Source of the DNA: Rhodomicrobium sp. R_RK_3
Lineage (GTDB): Bacteria > Pseudomonadota > Alphaproteobacteria > Rhizobiales > Rhodomicrobiaceae
Reading direction: 5' to 3'
DNA: 64,000 bases
Assembly (NCBI RefSeq): GCF_002198715.1
Contig: NZ_MWLK01000008.1
Coordinates: 146,983-210,982 of the forward strand
Below are positions 9,204 to 17,567 of this stretch, piece by piece. The notes below the pieces were generated by a model. It was not told the DNA's origin, did no database searches, and was given only the letters and a program-made list of their open reading frames with translations. How positions within the stretch are numbered: the first letter of the stretch is position 1; the number at the start of each line of letters is the position of its first letter. Position numbers and translations under genes: made by a program.

Positions 9204-9261
9204 CCGCCCTCTCCCTTTGCGGGAGGGGGCTCCCGCCGCCAGGCGGGTGGGTGAGGGGTGC
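9204..9261. repeat. Palindromic repeat family B, copy 2 (opposite orientation)
   Basis: CCGCCCTCTCCC-tttgc-GGGAGGGGG followed by a second stem CCCGCCGCCAGGCGGG and GTGGGTGAGGGG, i.e. the reverse orientation of copy 1. Together the two copies fill most of the 206-base gap between the RND pump and the SDR gene. Confidence 0.75.
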
Positions 9262-9289
9262 TTTTCCGGCACGTCACCGCGCGACTGCC

Positions 9290-10276
9290 TCACTCATAGC
9301 CCCCGATCACCGGCAGGATCTCGCCGGTGATGTAGCTCGCGCAAGAGGGGGCGGCGAGGAAGACATAGGCCGGGGCGATTTCCTCCGGCTGGGCGGCGCG
9401 CTGCATCGGCACGTCGGAGCCGAAACTCTGCACCTCGTCGGCGCTGCGGTCGGCGGGGTTCAGCGGCGTCCAGACCGGGCCCGGCGCCACCGCGTTCACC
9501 CGGATGCCGCGCGGCATCAACTGGCCGGCGAGCGCGCGCGTGAAGGCATGGATGCCGCCTTTAGTCATCGAATAGTCGAGCAGCGCCTTCGACCCCATGA
9601 TGCCCGTCACCGAGCCGGTATTGATGATCGAGCCGCGCGGCTTAAGATGCGGGACGGCGGCGCGCGCCATGTAGAAATAGCCGTAAAGATTGGTCTTGAT
9701 GGTGCGGTCGAAATGCGCGTCGCTGAGGTCGAGAATGTCGCCCGTATGCTCCTGAAAGGCGGCGTTGTTGACGAGGATGTCCAGCTTGCCGAAGGCGTTG
9801 ACGGTCTCCTCGACCGCCGCGCGGGCGAAGGCCGGGTCGGAGACGTCGCCGGGGATCAGGATGCAGCGCCGGCCCTCGGCCTCGACGGCCTTCTGCGTCA
9901 CCTTGGCGTCCTCGTGCTCGCAGAGATAGACGATGGCGACGTCGGCGCCTTCGCGGGCGTAAAGCACGGCGACCGCCCGCCCGATGCCGGAATCGCCGCC
10001 AGTGATCAGCGCGGCCATGTCCTTGAGTTTGTCGGAGCCTTTATAGCCGGGCGCGTCATACATCGGGGCGAAGGCGAGATCATCCTCGAGGCCGGGCTTG
10101 CGCAGATGCTGGGCGGGTAATTTGGAGGGATAGTCGCGCTGCCCGGCTTGCATCGGTTGCTTATTTTCTGAGCGCGGCTTGCCCGATTCCTTGGCGTCGA
10201 CTTCAGCTTGTATACGCAGTTGCTCGGCTGCCACCTCTGTGGCGCCATCAGCGCTGTGCTTTTCATGCGGGTTCAT
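9290..10276 (-). CDS. SDR-family oxidoreductase, general-stress type with N-terminal extension
   Basis: NAD(P)-dependent short-chain dehydrogenase of 328 residues. A hydrophilic extension of about 80 residues precedes the Rossmann core (ALITGGDSGIGRAVA). The classical active site is present: Asn of DILVNNA, Ser in NTGSVTG and YSMTKGG (Tyr and Lys). The extension with KLPAQHLRKPGLE is shared with the YhdG/YhxD/Gsp39-like subfamily, often part of general stress regulons; the real substrate is unknown. ATG at 10276 is chosen because CAGGA lies 9-13 bases upstream. An EcfG-like promoter candidate lies about 50 bases upstream. Convergent with the RND operon and divergent from the phosphatase gene. 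Confidence 0.88.
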   Translation of the reverse strand: MNPHEKHSADGATEVAAEQLRIQAEVDAKESGKPRSENKQPMQAGQRDYPSKLPAQHLRKPGLEDDLAFAPMYDAPGYKGSDKLKDMAALITGGDSGIGRAVAVLYAREGADVAIVYLCEHEDAKVTQKAVEAEGRRCILIPGDVSDPAFARAAVEETVNAFGKLDILVNNAAFQEHTGDILDLSDAHFDRTIKTNLYGYFYMARAAVPHLKPRGSIINTGSVTGIMGSKALLDYSMTKGGIHAFTRALAGQLMPRGIRVNAVAPGPVWTPLNPADRSADEVQSFGSDVPMQRAAQPEEIAPAYVFLAAPSCASYITGEILPVIGGYE

Positions 10277-10327
10277 GGTGAATTCATCCTGACCTGTTGA
10301 ACGGTAACCGCAAGGTTCTTTTGAGCA

Positions 10328-10352
10328 AACTGCGGTCGGCCGGTCAGGTTCC
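10328..10352 (-). promoter_or_regulatory. Candidate EcfG (general stress sigma factor) promoter for the SDR gene
   Basis: On the minus strand the sequence reads GGAAC, 16 bases, AGTT. The alphaproteobacterial EcfG consensus is GGAAC-N16/17-CGTT, so eight of nine positions match. The predicted start near 10320 leaves a leader of about 45 bases before the ATG at 10276. Confidence 0.45.
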
Positions 10353-10551
10353 GACTGCATACGGATTAATGCGTATTTGTGAATATGTTGCTTTTATGTC
10401 AGCGGAACTTGTTTCGCCATAATTCGCCCGCATTGAAAATCTTGGGCATTCCGCACGTATTGTTGAGTGCTCGCCACACTGTGACCGATACGTAAGAGCC
10501 TATACGTTAGTTCGCATTGCGGCGTATACCTGCATATGTCATCATCCGTAG

Positions 10552-11097
10552 ATGAAACAGGTCGGTGCGAGTTCGCGGCAAAATATCCTCTTCGTCTGTC
10601 TCGGCAATATTTGCCGATCGCCAATTGCCGAGGGCGTTTTTCGTAATATCGCCGCGCAAAGACGGCTCTCCGACCGCTTTATGCTGGACTCCGCCGGGCT
10701 TGGAAGCTGGCATATCGGCCACCCGCCCGACGAACGCGCCCAGGCCGCCATGCGCTCGCGCGGCATCGACATCTCGACGCTCCGCGCCCGCCGCATCGCC
10801 GCCGCTGATTTCGAGCGCTTCGACCTGATCGTGGCGATGGACCGCTCCAATCGCGAAGGGCTGCGCAAGCTGGCGCCGAAGGATCACCAGCACAAGATCA
10901 AGCTGCTGATGGATTACGCGCCCAATCTGGCGGTGCAGGAGATCCCCGACCCCTTTTTCGGGGACAAGGGCGCCTTCGACTATGCCTGCCAGCTCATCGA
11001 TGCGGCGTGCCGCGGGCTGCTGGTCAGCCTCACGGCACAGGCCGCGAAGGATCAGGCAACGCCCGCTTCGAGGCCCCTTGCCCCGCTGAACGGGTAA
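10552..11097 (+). CDS. Low-molecular-weight protein-tyrosine phosphatase
   Basis: Cytosolic phosphatase of 181 residues. The P-loop FVCLGNICRS supplies nucleophile Cys16 and Arg22, and the general acid is Asp133 in DPFFG, just as in the LMW-PTP family (Wzb/Ptp/YfkJ). The C-terminal 20 residues extend beyond the usual end of about 155-160. Start ATG 10552 lies directly before the catalytic domain. The last 46 bases overlap the 3' end of the convergent thpR gene. No polysaccharide or tyrosine kinase gene is adjacent, so its target is not indicated. Confidence 0.92.
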   Translation: MKQVGASSRQNILFVCLGNICRSPIAEGVFRNIAAQRRLSDRFMLDSAGLGSWHIGHPPDERAQAAMRSRGIDISTLRARRIAAADFERFDLIVAMDRSNREGLRKLAPKDHQHKIKLLMDYAPNLAVQEIPDPFFGDKGAFDYACQLIDAACRGLLVSLTAQAAKDQATPASRPLAPLNG

Positions 11098-11615
11098 GCC
11101 TCCTCGACCACATAGGGTCCGCCGCCCTGATTGGCGCGGGAGGAAAACAGCACGAAGCGTTCGACCGGAAACGGCTCGGCGATGAAGCCGCCGAAATAGG
11201 ACAGATATTCGGCGAGCGCTTGCGGCCGGGTATCGCGCAGGCGCGCGAGGGTGATATGCGGGCTGAAATTGCGCGGCTCGGCCGGCTCGCCCGCGAGACG
11301 AGCGGCCCGTTCATGGGCTTTCTGCAGCCTGAGCAGCGGCTCGGTCGGCTTGATGCCGGCCCACAGGGCGCGCGGCTTGTTGCCGCCAAAACTGCCAAGG
11401 CCCGTGAGGCGCAGCTCGAAGGGCGCGAACTCGATTTCCGACAGGGCGGAGGCGAAGCTGCGCGCGGTGACGTCGTCGACATCGCCGAGAAAGCGCAAAG
11501 TGAGGTGATAACGATCCGGGTCGATCCAGCGCGCTCCCGAGAGTTTTCCCCTTAACATCGCTAGCCGGTCGATGATGTGGTCGGGAAGTTCGAGGCCGGT
11601 GAAAAGTCTTGGCAT
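11052..11615 (-). CDS. thpR: RNA 2',3'-cyclic phosphodiesterase (ThpR, 2H family)
   Basis: The 187-residue protein has the two hallmarks of the 2H phosphoesterase superfamily: HLTL and HITL (in SPHITLARL), separated by about 80 residues. Members hydrolyse 2',3'-cyclic phosphate RNA ends and were first described as 2'-5' RNA ligases. MPRLFTGLELP at the N-terminus and the basic, Arg-rich middle fit ThpR. Its 3' end overlaps the convergent phosphatase gene by 46 bases. The ATG at 11615 begins right at the conserved first strand. Confidence 0.92.
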   Translation of the reverse strand: MPRLFTGLELPDHIIDRLAMLRGKLSGARWIDPDRYHLTLRFLGDVDDVTARSFASALSEIEFAPFELRLTGLGSFGGNKPRALWAGIKPTEPLLRLQKAHERAARLAGEPAEPRNFSPHITLARLRDTRPQALAEYLSYFGGFIAEPFPVERFVLFSSRANQGGGPYVVEEAYPFSGARGLEAGVA

Positions 11616-12077
11616 GGCGCGCCTCCGGAAGTTAGAGCGGCGTTAGGGACTTGGGCAAGTAAAGATCGCGTTCATGAATTCTGCGATTTTGCACACCTCC
11701 TAGCTGAGCGTAGCATGAATGCTTGCATGATTCGGTTCGCGGCCCCGGCTCCGTGAATTCGCGCCGATCTACCGAGGTGATGGTGAAGATATCTTGTGCC
11801 GCCAGAGGCAAATCCGGGTGATTGCGGCCGCTGCGATGCCGGGCCAAGGAGTCGGCCGCACCGCTCGCCCTCTCCGGCGGAGGAACACCCCTCCAGCCCG
11901 GCCCGGTGGCGCTCGCCGTCGTCTTCGCCGCGCGAAGCCTTGCGAAACTCCATGCACCCCCCGATTTGACGCCGCGTGCGATCAAACGGTATTTCTTATA
12001 AGAAACATATCCTTTACTTGCCGGCTTGGCGAGAGGGTTGCGTCAAACCGGCCTAAACGCGAACTCAGCCCGCCGAA
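11616..12077. other. Gene-less stretch of 462 bases with one short palindrome
   Basis: Open frames here are short, lack recognisable domains and mostly overlap one another, so I call no gene. The stretch is less GC-rich at its ends. Its only clear signal is the palindrome at 11992-12005. Confidence 0.5.
11992..12005. promoter_or_regulatory. 14-bp perfect palindrome, possible operator
   Basis: TTTCTTATAAGAAA is its own reverse complement and stands out from the GC-rich surroundings. It has the size of a dimeric repressor site but no gene starts just beside it, as DUF488 ends at 12078 and thpR starts at 11615. Function not shown. Confidence 0.3.
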
Positions 12078-12443
12078 CTAGCCCTCCAGCAGGCGCTTCA
12101 GCACCACGGCATTGTTGTGCGTCTCATCGCGCGAGGCATAGAGCAGCGTCACACGCCCCTTTCCCGGCAGCGCCCGCAATTCCTCGGCCGCCGAGCGCGC
12201 CGGCTCCGCGGCCAGCTCCTTGGCATAGGCGGCAGCGAATTCGCCCCAATCGTCGGGATGGCCGTGGAATATGTGGCGCAGCTCATCGCTCGGCGCCACG
12301 TCCTTCAGCCAGAGATCGACGGCGGCTTTCTCCTTGCTCAGCCCGCGCGGCCAGAGCCGGTCGACCAGCACCCGCGTGCCGTCCTCAGGCGAGGGCGGCT
12401 CGTAAACGCGCTTCAACGCGAATACATGCGTTTTGACGGACAT
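12078..12443 (-). CDS. DUF488 family protein
   Basis: A 121-residue DUF488 (YeaO-like) protein. Recognised by VYEPPSPEDGTRVLVDRLWPRG near the start and by the C-terminal GRVTLLYASRDETHNNAVVLKRLL. The family function is not established. Start ATG at 12443 is preferred over the ATG two codons earlier because AGGGGG lies six bases upstream of it. It stands alone between a gene-less stretch and a terminator-containing gap. Confidence 0.9.
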   Translation of the reverse strand: MSVKTHVFALKRVYEPPSPEDGTRVLVDRLWPRGLSKEKAAVDLWLKDVAPSDELRHIFHGHPDDWGEFAAAYAKELAAEPARSAAEELRALPGKGRVTLLYASRDETHNNAVVLKRLLEG

Positions 12444-12500
12444 CGGCATCCCCCTTGGTTGAGGTCATGCCCGATATAGATCGTGCCCGCGAACCAAAAG

Positions 12501-12527
12501 AAAAGGCCCCGGAAATCGGGGCCTTTT
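12501..12527. terminator. Bidirectional intrinsic terminator
   Basis: AAAAGGCCCC, 7-base loop, GGGGCCTTTT. The A and T tracts make it work on either strand; on the minus strand it ends transcripts of the Bax-inhibitor-like gene. Confidence 0.85.
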
Positions 12528-12550
12528 CAAATTCCAAGCTTGCCTGGAGG

Positions 12551-13324
12551 CTATTCGCGGTTGCCGAACAGCGAGAGCAGCATCAGGAACATATTCAGGA
12601 AGTCGAGATAGAGACGCAGCGCGCCCATGATCGCCTTCTGGCCGGCCACGAGCGTGGTGTCGCCGGCATAATATTCTTCCTTGATCTGCTGCGTGTCATA
12701 GGCGGTGAGGCCCGCGAAGACCAGCACGCCGATCACCGAGATCGCGAATTGCAGCCCCGTCGAGCCGACGAAGATGTTGACGATCGAGGCGAGGATGATG
12801 CCGATCAGGCCCATGAACAGGAACGAGCCCCAGCCGGAGATGTCCTTCTTGGTGGTGTAGCCGAACAGGCTGAGGCCGCCGAAGGTCGCCGCCGTGATGA
12901 AGAACACGCGGGCGATCGAGCCATGCGCATAGACCAGGAAGATCGAGGCGATCGAGGCGCCGACCAGCGCGGCATAGATCCAGAAGGTGAGCTGGGCGGC
13001 TTCGACGCTCATCTTGGGCAGGCGGGCGGAGAGGAAGAACACCACCGCCAGCGGCGCGAACAGCATCACCCATTTCAGCGGGCTGACGAAAATGAGCTGC
13101 CCGAAATAGGTCAGCATCGCGCCGTTCGGCAGCGGCGGCGCGACCGCGTCGGCCTGGTTGGTGGTCACGGCAAGCGCATAGACGGCATAGGCGACGAGGC
13201 CGGTGATGCCGAGACCGGCGGCCATGTAATTATAGACGCGCAGCATGAAGGCGCGCAGGCCCTCGTCGATCGAGAGCGTGCCGGTCTGCACACCGGCAAT
13301 CGTATTTCTATTAAAATCCGCCAT
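12551..13324 (-). CDS. Bax inhibitor-1/YccA family membrane protein
   Basis: A 257-residue protein with seven predicted membrane helices, member of the BI-1/YccA family (UPF0005) of inner-membrane proteins. Members act as pH-sensitive calcium leak channels or as FtsH modulators. Typical pieces are RVYNYMAAGLGITGLVAY, the long run of hydrophobic helices and the C-terminal YDTQQIKEEYYAG with its acidic residues, then LYLDFLNMFLMLLSLFG. ATG 13324 is preferred because AAGGGG lies six bases upstream. A strong terminator follows the gene, so it is probably a single-gene unit. Confidence 0.93.
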   Translation of the reverse strand: MADFNRNTIAGVQTGTLSIDEGLRAFMLRVYNYMAAGLGITGLVAYAVYALAVTTNQADAVAPPLPNGAMLTYFGQLIFVSPLKWVMLFAPLAVVFFLSARLPKMSVEAAQLTFWIYAALVGASIASIFLVYAHGSIARVFFITAATFGGLSLFGYTTKKDISGWGSFLFMGLIGIILASIVNIFVGSTGLQFAISVIGVLVFAGLTAYDTQQIKEEYYAGDTTLVAGQKAIMGALRLYLDFLNMFLMLLSLFGNRE

Positions 13325-13472
13325 TTCGAACCCCTTCGGAGTCACTTCAGTGGAAAGATGAAGCTGTGTTGAGTTGTCTACCCGGAAAGTCTGCGCAATT
13401 CACCTTAAAAGGCAAGCGCGGCCTTGCTATGGCAACTGTTCGCGCAACTTGAATTGTCTCTCGCCACTCCGT

Positions 13473-16025
13473 CTATTCGGCACGCAGGTAGGGCGCGGCC
13501 TTGGCATTGAGCACCCTGAGGGTGCCATAGAGCCCAAACGAAACCATGAATATGGTCGCAAGAAATGCGCCCTGCAATAGGGCCGGGGCCGAGGCGGTGA
13601 AGGAAAGATCCATGATTTGCGTTAACAATAAGTAAGCCACGACGGCCCCCGAGCCGGTCGCGACGACGGCGGTGGCGATGCCCAGGATCAGATATTCCGC
13701 CATATGGGCGACGAGGATGCGGCGGCGGGTGGCGCCGAGGGTTTTCAGGATCACCGCCTCGTAGATGCGGCGGGCGCGCACGGTGCTCAGCGCCCCGGCC
13801 AGCACCAGCACGCCCGAAAGCAGCGTCAGGCTGCCGGCGACGCGGATGGCGGTGAAAAGCTGGCCGAGCAGCAGGTTGACGGTCTCCAGCGCGTCGCGCA
13901 CGCGGATGGAGGTGACGGTCGGAAACTCGGCGGCGACGGCGCGCACCACATCGACCTCGCCGGCGGGATTGGCTTCGGGCCAGCTCAAGGTGGCGAGAAT
14001 GCTATAGGGCGCGGCATCGAGCGTATTGGGCGAGAACACCATCACGAAATTGATGCCGAGCGTGCTCCACTCGACGGTGCGGAAATTGGCCAGCTTGGCC
14101 GAGACGTTGCGGCCCAGCACATTGACGGTGACCTTGTCGCCGATTTTCAGGCCCAGCGCGCGGCCGAGCTCGGCTTCGAAGGAGACGAGCGGCTCGCCCT
14201 TATAGTCCGCCGGCCACCAGCTCCCTTCGACGATCTCGGAATCCTCGGGCTTTTCGGCGGCGAATGTCAGGCCGCGGTCGCCGTTGAGCACCCATTGCGC
14301 TTCCGGCGGCGCCTTGAGCTGCGCCACCGGCGTGTCGTGCAGCGAGACGATCTGGCCGCGCAGCATCGGCGCGCTGTTCAGCTCCGAACCCGGCGCCTTC
14401 GACTCGATGAGCGCCTCGAAGCGGGGATAATCGGCCTTGTTGATGCCGACGAAGAAATGGCTCGGCGCCTCCGCCGGCATCTGCGTGCGCAGTTCGTCGG
14501 TCATCGAGGCGTCGGTCAGCGCGATGGCGGTCAGCAGCGTCAGGCCGGCGCCGAGCGAGACGGTAACGGTGCGGGTCAGCCCGGCCGGTCCGGCGATATT
14601 GGCGAGGGCGAGCGCCAGCTCCGGGCGGCGGGGCCGCGGCAGGATGCGGGCAAGGGCGCGAAAGCCGTAGCCGAGCGCCGTGAACAGCGCGAAGGTTCCG
14701 GCCACCGCGCCGAGAGCCATGGCGGCCAGCTTCGGCTCCTGCGACAGGAAGATCGCCATCAGCACCAGCACGATGGCGCTGACGATCGAGGCGGCGGCGA
14801 AGGCGCGCGGCGGCCAACGGGTCGGCCCGTCCACCTCCTCGCGCAGCAATTCCCCGGCGCGGATCTGGCGCGCCCGGCCGAGCGGCCAAAGGATGAAGAT
14901 CAGCGAGATCAGCAGCCCGTAGGCGGCGGCGAGGATCAGCGGCGCGGGATAAAGGCCGACTTCCAGCTTGATGGGGAGCATCGCGCCATAGAGGCTGGTC
15001 ACCAGGAAGGGCAGCGCGGTTCCAATGGCGAGGCCGATGACGATGCCGAAGGCGGCGACGATCAGCACCTGGATCAGAAAGCTCCGCGTAATCAGGTTGC
15101 TCGATGCGCCGAGCGCCTTATAGGCGGCGATCACCTTGCGCTTGCGCTCGATGAAGGCGCTGACCGAGTTGGCGACGCCGATGCCACCGGTGAGCAGGGC
15201 CGTCAGCCCGACCAGCGTCAGGAAATCGCGCAGGCGGTCGATGGAGCGGCTGATGCTGGGCGAGGGATCGTTATGATCGCGGACCTGGAAGCCGGTCGCG
15301 GGCAGCGCCTTGCGCAGCGCATCGGAGTCGAGCGCGGCCTCGCCGCCCTGCTTCACCCGGTAGCGCCAGTCCATCAGGCTGCCGGGCTCGGCGAGGCCGG
15401 TGCGGCGCAGCGTGTCGGTCGACATCATCAAGCGCGGGCCGAGCGTCGGGCCGGCCGACAGCCGGTCGGGCTCCTTGGTCAGCACCGCGGTCAGCTCGAC
15501 CGTGCTGTTGCCGAGCTGGAATTTATCGCCGAGCTTGAGATTGAGCTGGTCGAGCAGGGCACGTTCCGCCGCGACCGCGCCGGGCCGCCTGATATCGGCG
15601 AGGGTCTTGCCGTCTTCGAAGACCACCACGCCGAACAGCGGGTAGGCGCCATCCACGGCCTTGATCTGCACCAGCGCTTGCGCGGAGCCGTCCGTCAGCC
15701 GCGCCATCGAGCGCAGCGTCGCGATTTCGCTGACCGGCCCGAGCGCGTTCAATCTGGCGCGCTCCTCCGGCGTTGCCTCGCGGTGGACGAGGCTGGCCTC
15801 GGCATCGCCGCCGAGCAGCACCCGGCCTTCGCGCGAAATGGCGTATTGGATTGCCGCCGACAGCGTGCCGACCGCCGCGATCGCCATGGCGCCGAGCGCG
15901 ATGCAGGCGACGAAAATGTAGAAGCCCGAAATGCCGCCGCGCAGTTCGCGCAAGGCGAGCCGCAGGCTGAGCGGCAAGGACGGGCGCGCCCGCTCCGTAC
16001 CGCGTTCCGCCGTGATGACCGTCAT
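13473..16025 (-). CDS. ABC transporter permease, YbbP/FtsX-like, 850 residues
   Basis: Large permease with ten predicted helices built from two FtsX/MacB-like units and periplasmic domains (about 45-250 and 520-720). The N-terminal LRLALRELRGGISGFYIFVACIALG and the middle FLTLVGLTALLTGGIGVANSVSAFIERKRK match the YbbP family. Its ATG overlaps the stop of the ATPase gene by four bases, so the two form a coupled operon. YbbAP with TesA is a known arrangement in E. coli; YbbAP is thought to extract hydrophobic molecules from the inner membrane. The start at 16025 is fixed by the overlap. Confidence 0.92.
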   Translation of the reverse strand: MTVITAERGTERARPSLPLSLRLALRELRGGISGFYIFVACIALGAMAIAAVGTLSAAIQYAISREGRVLLGGDAEASLVHREATPEERARLNALGPVSEIATLRSMARLTDGSAQALVQIKAVDGAYPLFGVVVFEDGKTLADIRRPGAVAAERALLDQLNLKLGDKFQLGNSTVELTAVLTKEPDRLSAGPTLGPRLMMSTDTLRRTGLAEPGSLMDWRYRVKQGGEAALDSDALRKALPATGFQVRDHNDPSPSISRSIDRLRDFLTLVGLTALLTGGIGVANSVSAFIERKRKVIAAYKALGASSNLITRSFLIQVLIVAAFGIVIGLAIGTALPFLVTSLYGAMLPIKLEVGLYPAPLILAAAYGLLISLIFILWPLGRARQIRAGELLREEVDGPTRWPPRAFAAASIVSAIVLVLMAIFLSQEPKLAAMALGAVAGTFALFTALGYGFRALARILPRPRRPELALALANIAGPAGLTRTVTVSLGAGLTLLTAIALTDASMTDELRTQMPAEAPSHFFVGINKADYPRFEALIESKAPGSELNSAPMLRGQIVSLHDTPVAQLKAPPEAQWVLNGDRGLTFAAEKPEDSEIVEGSWWPADYKGEPLVSFEAELGRALGLKIGDKVTVNVLGRNVSAKLANFRTVEWSTLGINFVMVFSPNTLDAAPYSILATLSWPEANPAGEVDVVRAVAAEFPTVTSIRVRDALETVNLLLGQLFTAIRVAGSLTLLSGVLVLAGALSTVRARRIYEAVILKTLGATRRRILVAHMAEYLILGIATAVVATGSGAVVAYLLLTQIMDLSFTASAPALLQGAFLATIFMVSFGLYGTLRVLNAKAAPYLRAE

Positions 16026-16726
16026 GCCACGCTCTCCAGGCCGTGCGTCTCGCGGGCGATGCGGCCATCCTCGATGCCGATGACCCGTCCGCAGCGCGCG
16101 GCAAGGCGCTGGTCGTGGGTGATGAGCACAAGCGTCGTGCCGTGCCTCTTATGCAGGCTGAATAGCAGATCCATGATCTGCTCGCCGTTCCTGGCGTCCA
16201 GATTGCCGGTCGGCTCGTCGGCGAACAGGATTTTCGGGTTCGGCGACAGCGCCCGCGCGATGGCGACGCGCTGCTGCTCGCCGCCGGAGAGCTGGGCCGG
16301 GAAATGGTCGAGCCGGTGGCCGAGGCCGACGGTGCCCAAGACCTCCGCCGCGCGCTCGCGGGCATTGGCCCGGCCCAAAAATTCGAGCGGCAAGGCGACG
16401 TTCTCGAGCGCGGTCATGGTCGGCACGAGGTGGAAAGATTGGAACACGATGCCGATATTCTCACCGCGGGCGCGGGCAAGGCCATCTTCGCCGAGGGCCA
16501 TGAAATCCTGGCCGGCGATGTTGACGATGCCGCTGGAGGCTTTCTCCAGCCCGGTCATAATCATCAGCAGTGTTGATTTGCCCGAGCCGCTGGGGCCGAC
16601 GATGCCGACAGTCTCCCCCTCGCCGATGGCGAGGTCGACGCCCCTGAGTATTTTGACGGAACCGGCCCGGCTGTGGAGCGTAAGGTGGACAGACTTCAGC
16701 TCGATAATCTTTTCCGGCACGATCAA
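16022..16726 (-). CDS. ABC transporter ATP-binding protein (YbbA/LolD-like)
   Basis: The 234-residue ATPase has Walker A GPSGSGKS, signature LSGGEQQRVAIARAL, Walker B ILFADEPTGNLD and the H-loop LITHDQ. It belongs to the MacB/LolD/YbbA group that works with FtsX-type permeases, here the overlapping 850-residue permease. No ATG is available at the N-terminus: a TTG at 16726 with GGAG five bases upstream is the best start, with GTG at 16720 as the alternative. It is divergent from the TesA-like gene 61 bases away, so the promoters are shared or adjacent. Confidence 0.93.
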   Translation of the reverse strand: MIVPEKIIELKSVHLTLHSRAGSVKILRGVDLAIGEGETVGIVGPSGSGKSTLLMIMTGLEKASSGIVNIAGQDFMALGEDGLARARGENIGIVFQSFHLVPTMTALENVALPLEFLGRANARERAAEVLGTVGLGHRLDHFPAQLSGGEQQRVAIARALSPNPKILFADEPTGNLDARNGEQIMDLLFSLHKRHGTTLVLITHDQRLAARCGRVIGIEDGRIARETHGLESVA

Positions 16727-16787
16727 TGGGCTCCGTTAGCAAGCAGCAATGCTATCTTATACGGCTCAAGTGGTGAAAGGCTTGCGC

Positions 16788-17471
16788 ATGAATGATACGT
16801 GCATATGGAAATCCGTAATCGCTTTTGCGAGCCTCATCGCCGCTCTCGGCAGCGCCGCCTTGCCCGACAAGGCGTTCGCCGCTCCGGCGGGACGCGAAAT
16901 TGTGATCGTGGCGTTCGGCGACAGTTTGACCGCCGGCTACCTGCTGCCGCCCGAGGCCGCCTTCCCGGTGCAGCTCGAAAGAGCCTTGCGCGCCAAGGGC
17001 CATAATGTCCGCGTGGTGAATGCGGGCGTCTCCGGCGACACGGCCACCGAGGGGCTGGCGCGCTTCGACTGGGCCATGCCCGACAAGGCGGACGCCGCCA
17101 TTCTCGAACTCGGGGCGAATGACGCCATGCGCGGCACGCCGGTCGCCGAGACCACCAAGGCGCTGGGGCAGATCCTCGCCCGGTTGAAGGAGCGCAATGC
17201 GGATGTGCTGATCGCCGGCATGGAAGCGCCGCGCAATTGGGGCGAGGAATATGTGACGCAATTCAGGGCGATGTATGCCGGGCTCGCCAAGCAATATGAC
17301 GTGCCGCTTTACCCGTTCTTCCTCGACGGGGTGGCGATGGACCCCAGCCTCAGCCTCAGCGATGGCCTGCATCCGAACCAGCAGGGCGTCGCCCGGATCG
17401 TCGAGCGCATCCTGCCCGCGGCGGAAGCGCTGATCGCGAAAGTGAAGGCGAGGCGGGGAGAGCCGAGCTAG
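16788..17471 (+). CDS. tesA: Arylesterase / thioesterase I, SGNH hydrolase (TesA-like)
   Basis: Periplasmic esterase/thioesterase of 227 residues. It has a signal peptide (about 1-32, ending DKAFA-A), then the four SGNH blocks: AFGDSLTAGY (nucleophile Ser), GVSGDTATEG (Gly), LGANDAMRG (Asn) and DGLHPN (Asp and His). Chosen start ATG 16788 has AAAGG eight bases upstream and directly begins the signal peptide; the frame continues upstream to 16749 without support. Divergent from ybbA/ybbP-like genes as in E. coli, suggesting joint work on lipid-like or hydrophobic substrates in the envelope. Confidence 0.92.
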   Translation: MNDTCIWKSVIAFASLIAALGSAALPDKAFAAPAGREIVIVAFGDSLTAGYLLPPEAAFPVQLERALRAKGHNVRVVNAGVSGDTATEGLARFDWAMPDKADAAILELGANDAMRGTPVAETTKALGQILARLKERNADVLIAGMEAPRNWGEEYVTQFRAMYAGLAKQYDVPLYPFFLDGVAMDPSLSLSDGLHPNQQGVARIVERILPAAEALIAKVKARRGEPS

Positions 17472-17489
17472 AGCCTGATGAGATTAGGA

Positions 17490-17539
17490 CAACCCCATTT
17501 TCGAAATCCCCGCGACGGCGGGGATTTCGTCTTGGGGGT
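17490..17539. terminator. Bidirectional terminator between convergent tesA and HdeD-like genes
   Basis: A 12-bp perfect stem (CGAAATCCCCGC / GCGGGGATTTCG) at 17502-17529, loop GACG, extended by outer AACCCC/GGGGTT arms. It lies just between two convergent genes. Confidence 0.75.
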
Positions 17540-17567
17540 TGGCGAGCGGATCCGATCCCATCCCGCT

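Noticed and set aside
11632-11985. Minus-strand frame of 117 codons in the gap after thpR
   Set aside because: No SD, no recognisable fold and overlap with other frames; treated as non-coding.
13704-16739. Open frame of about 1000 codons on the plus strand opposite the YbbP-like permease and ATPase
   Set aside because: It is an antisense shadow of high-GC codon use: composition full of Arg, Gly, Asp and His, no domain, and fully opposed to two well-identified genes.
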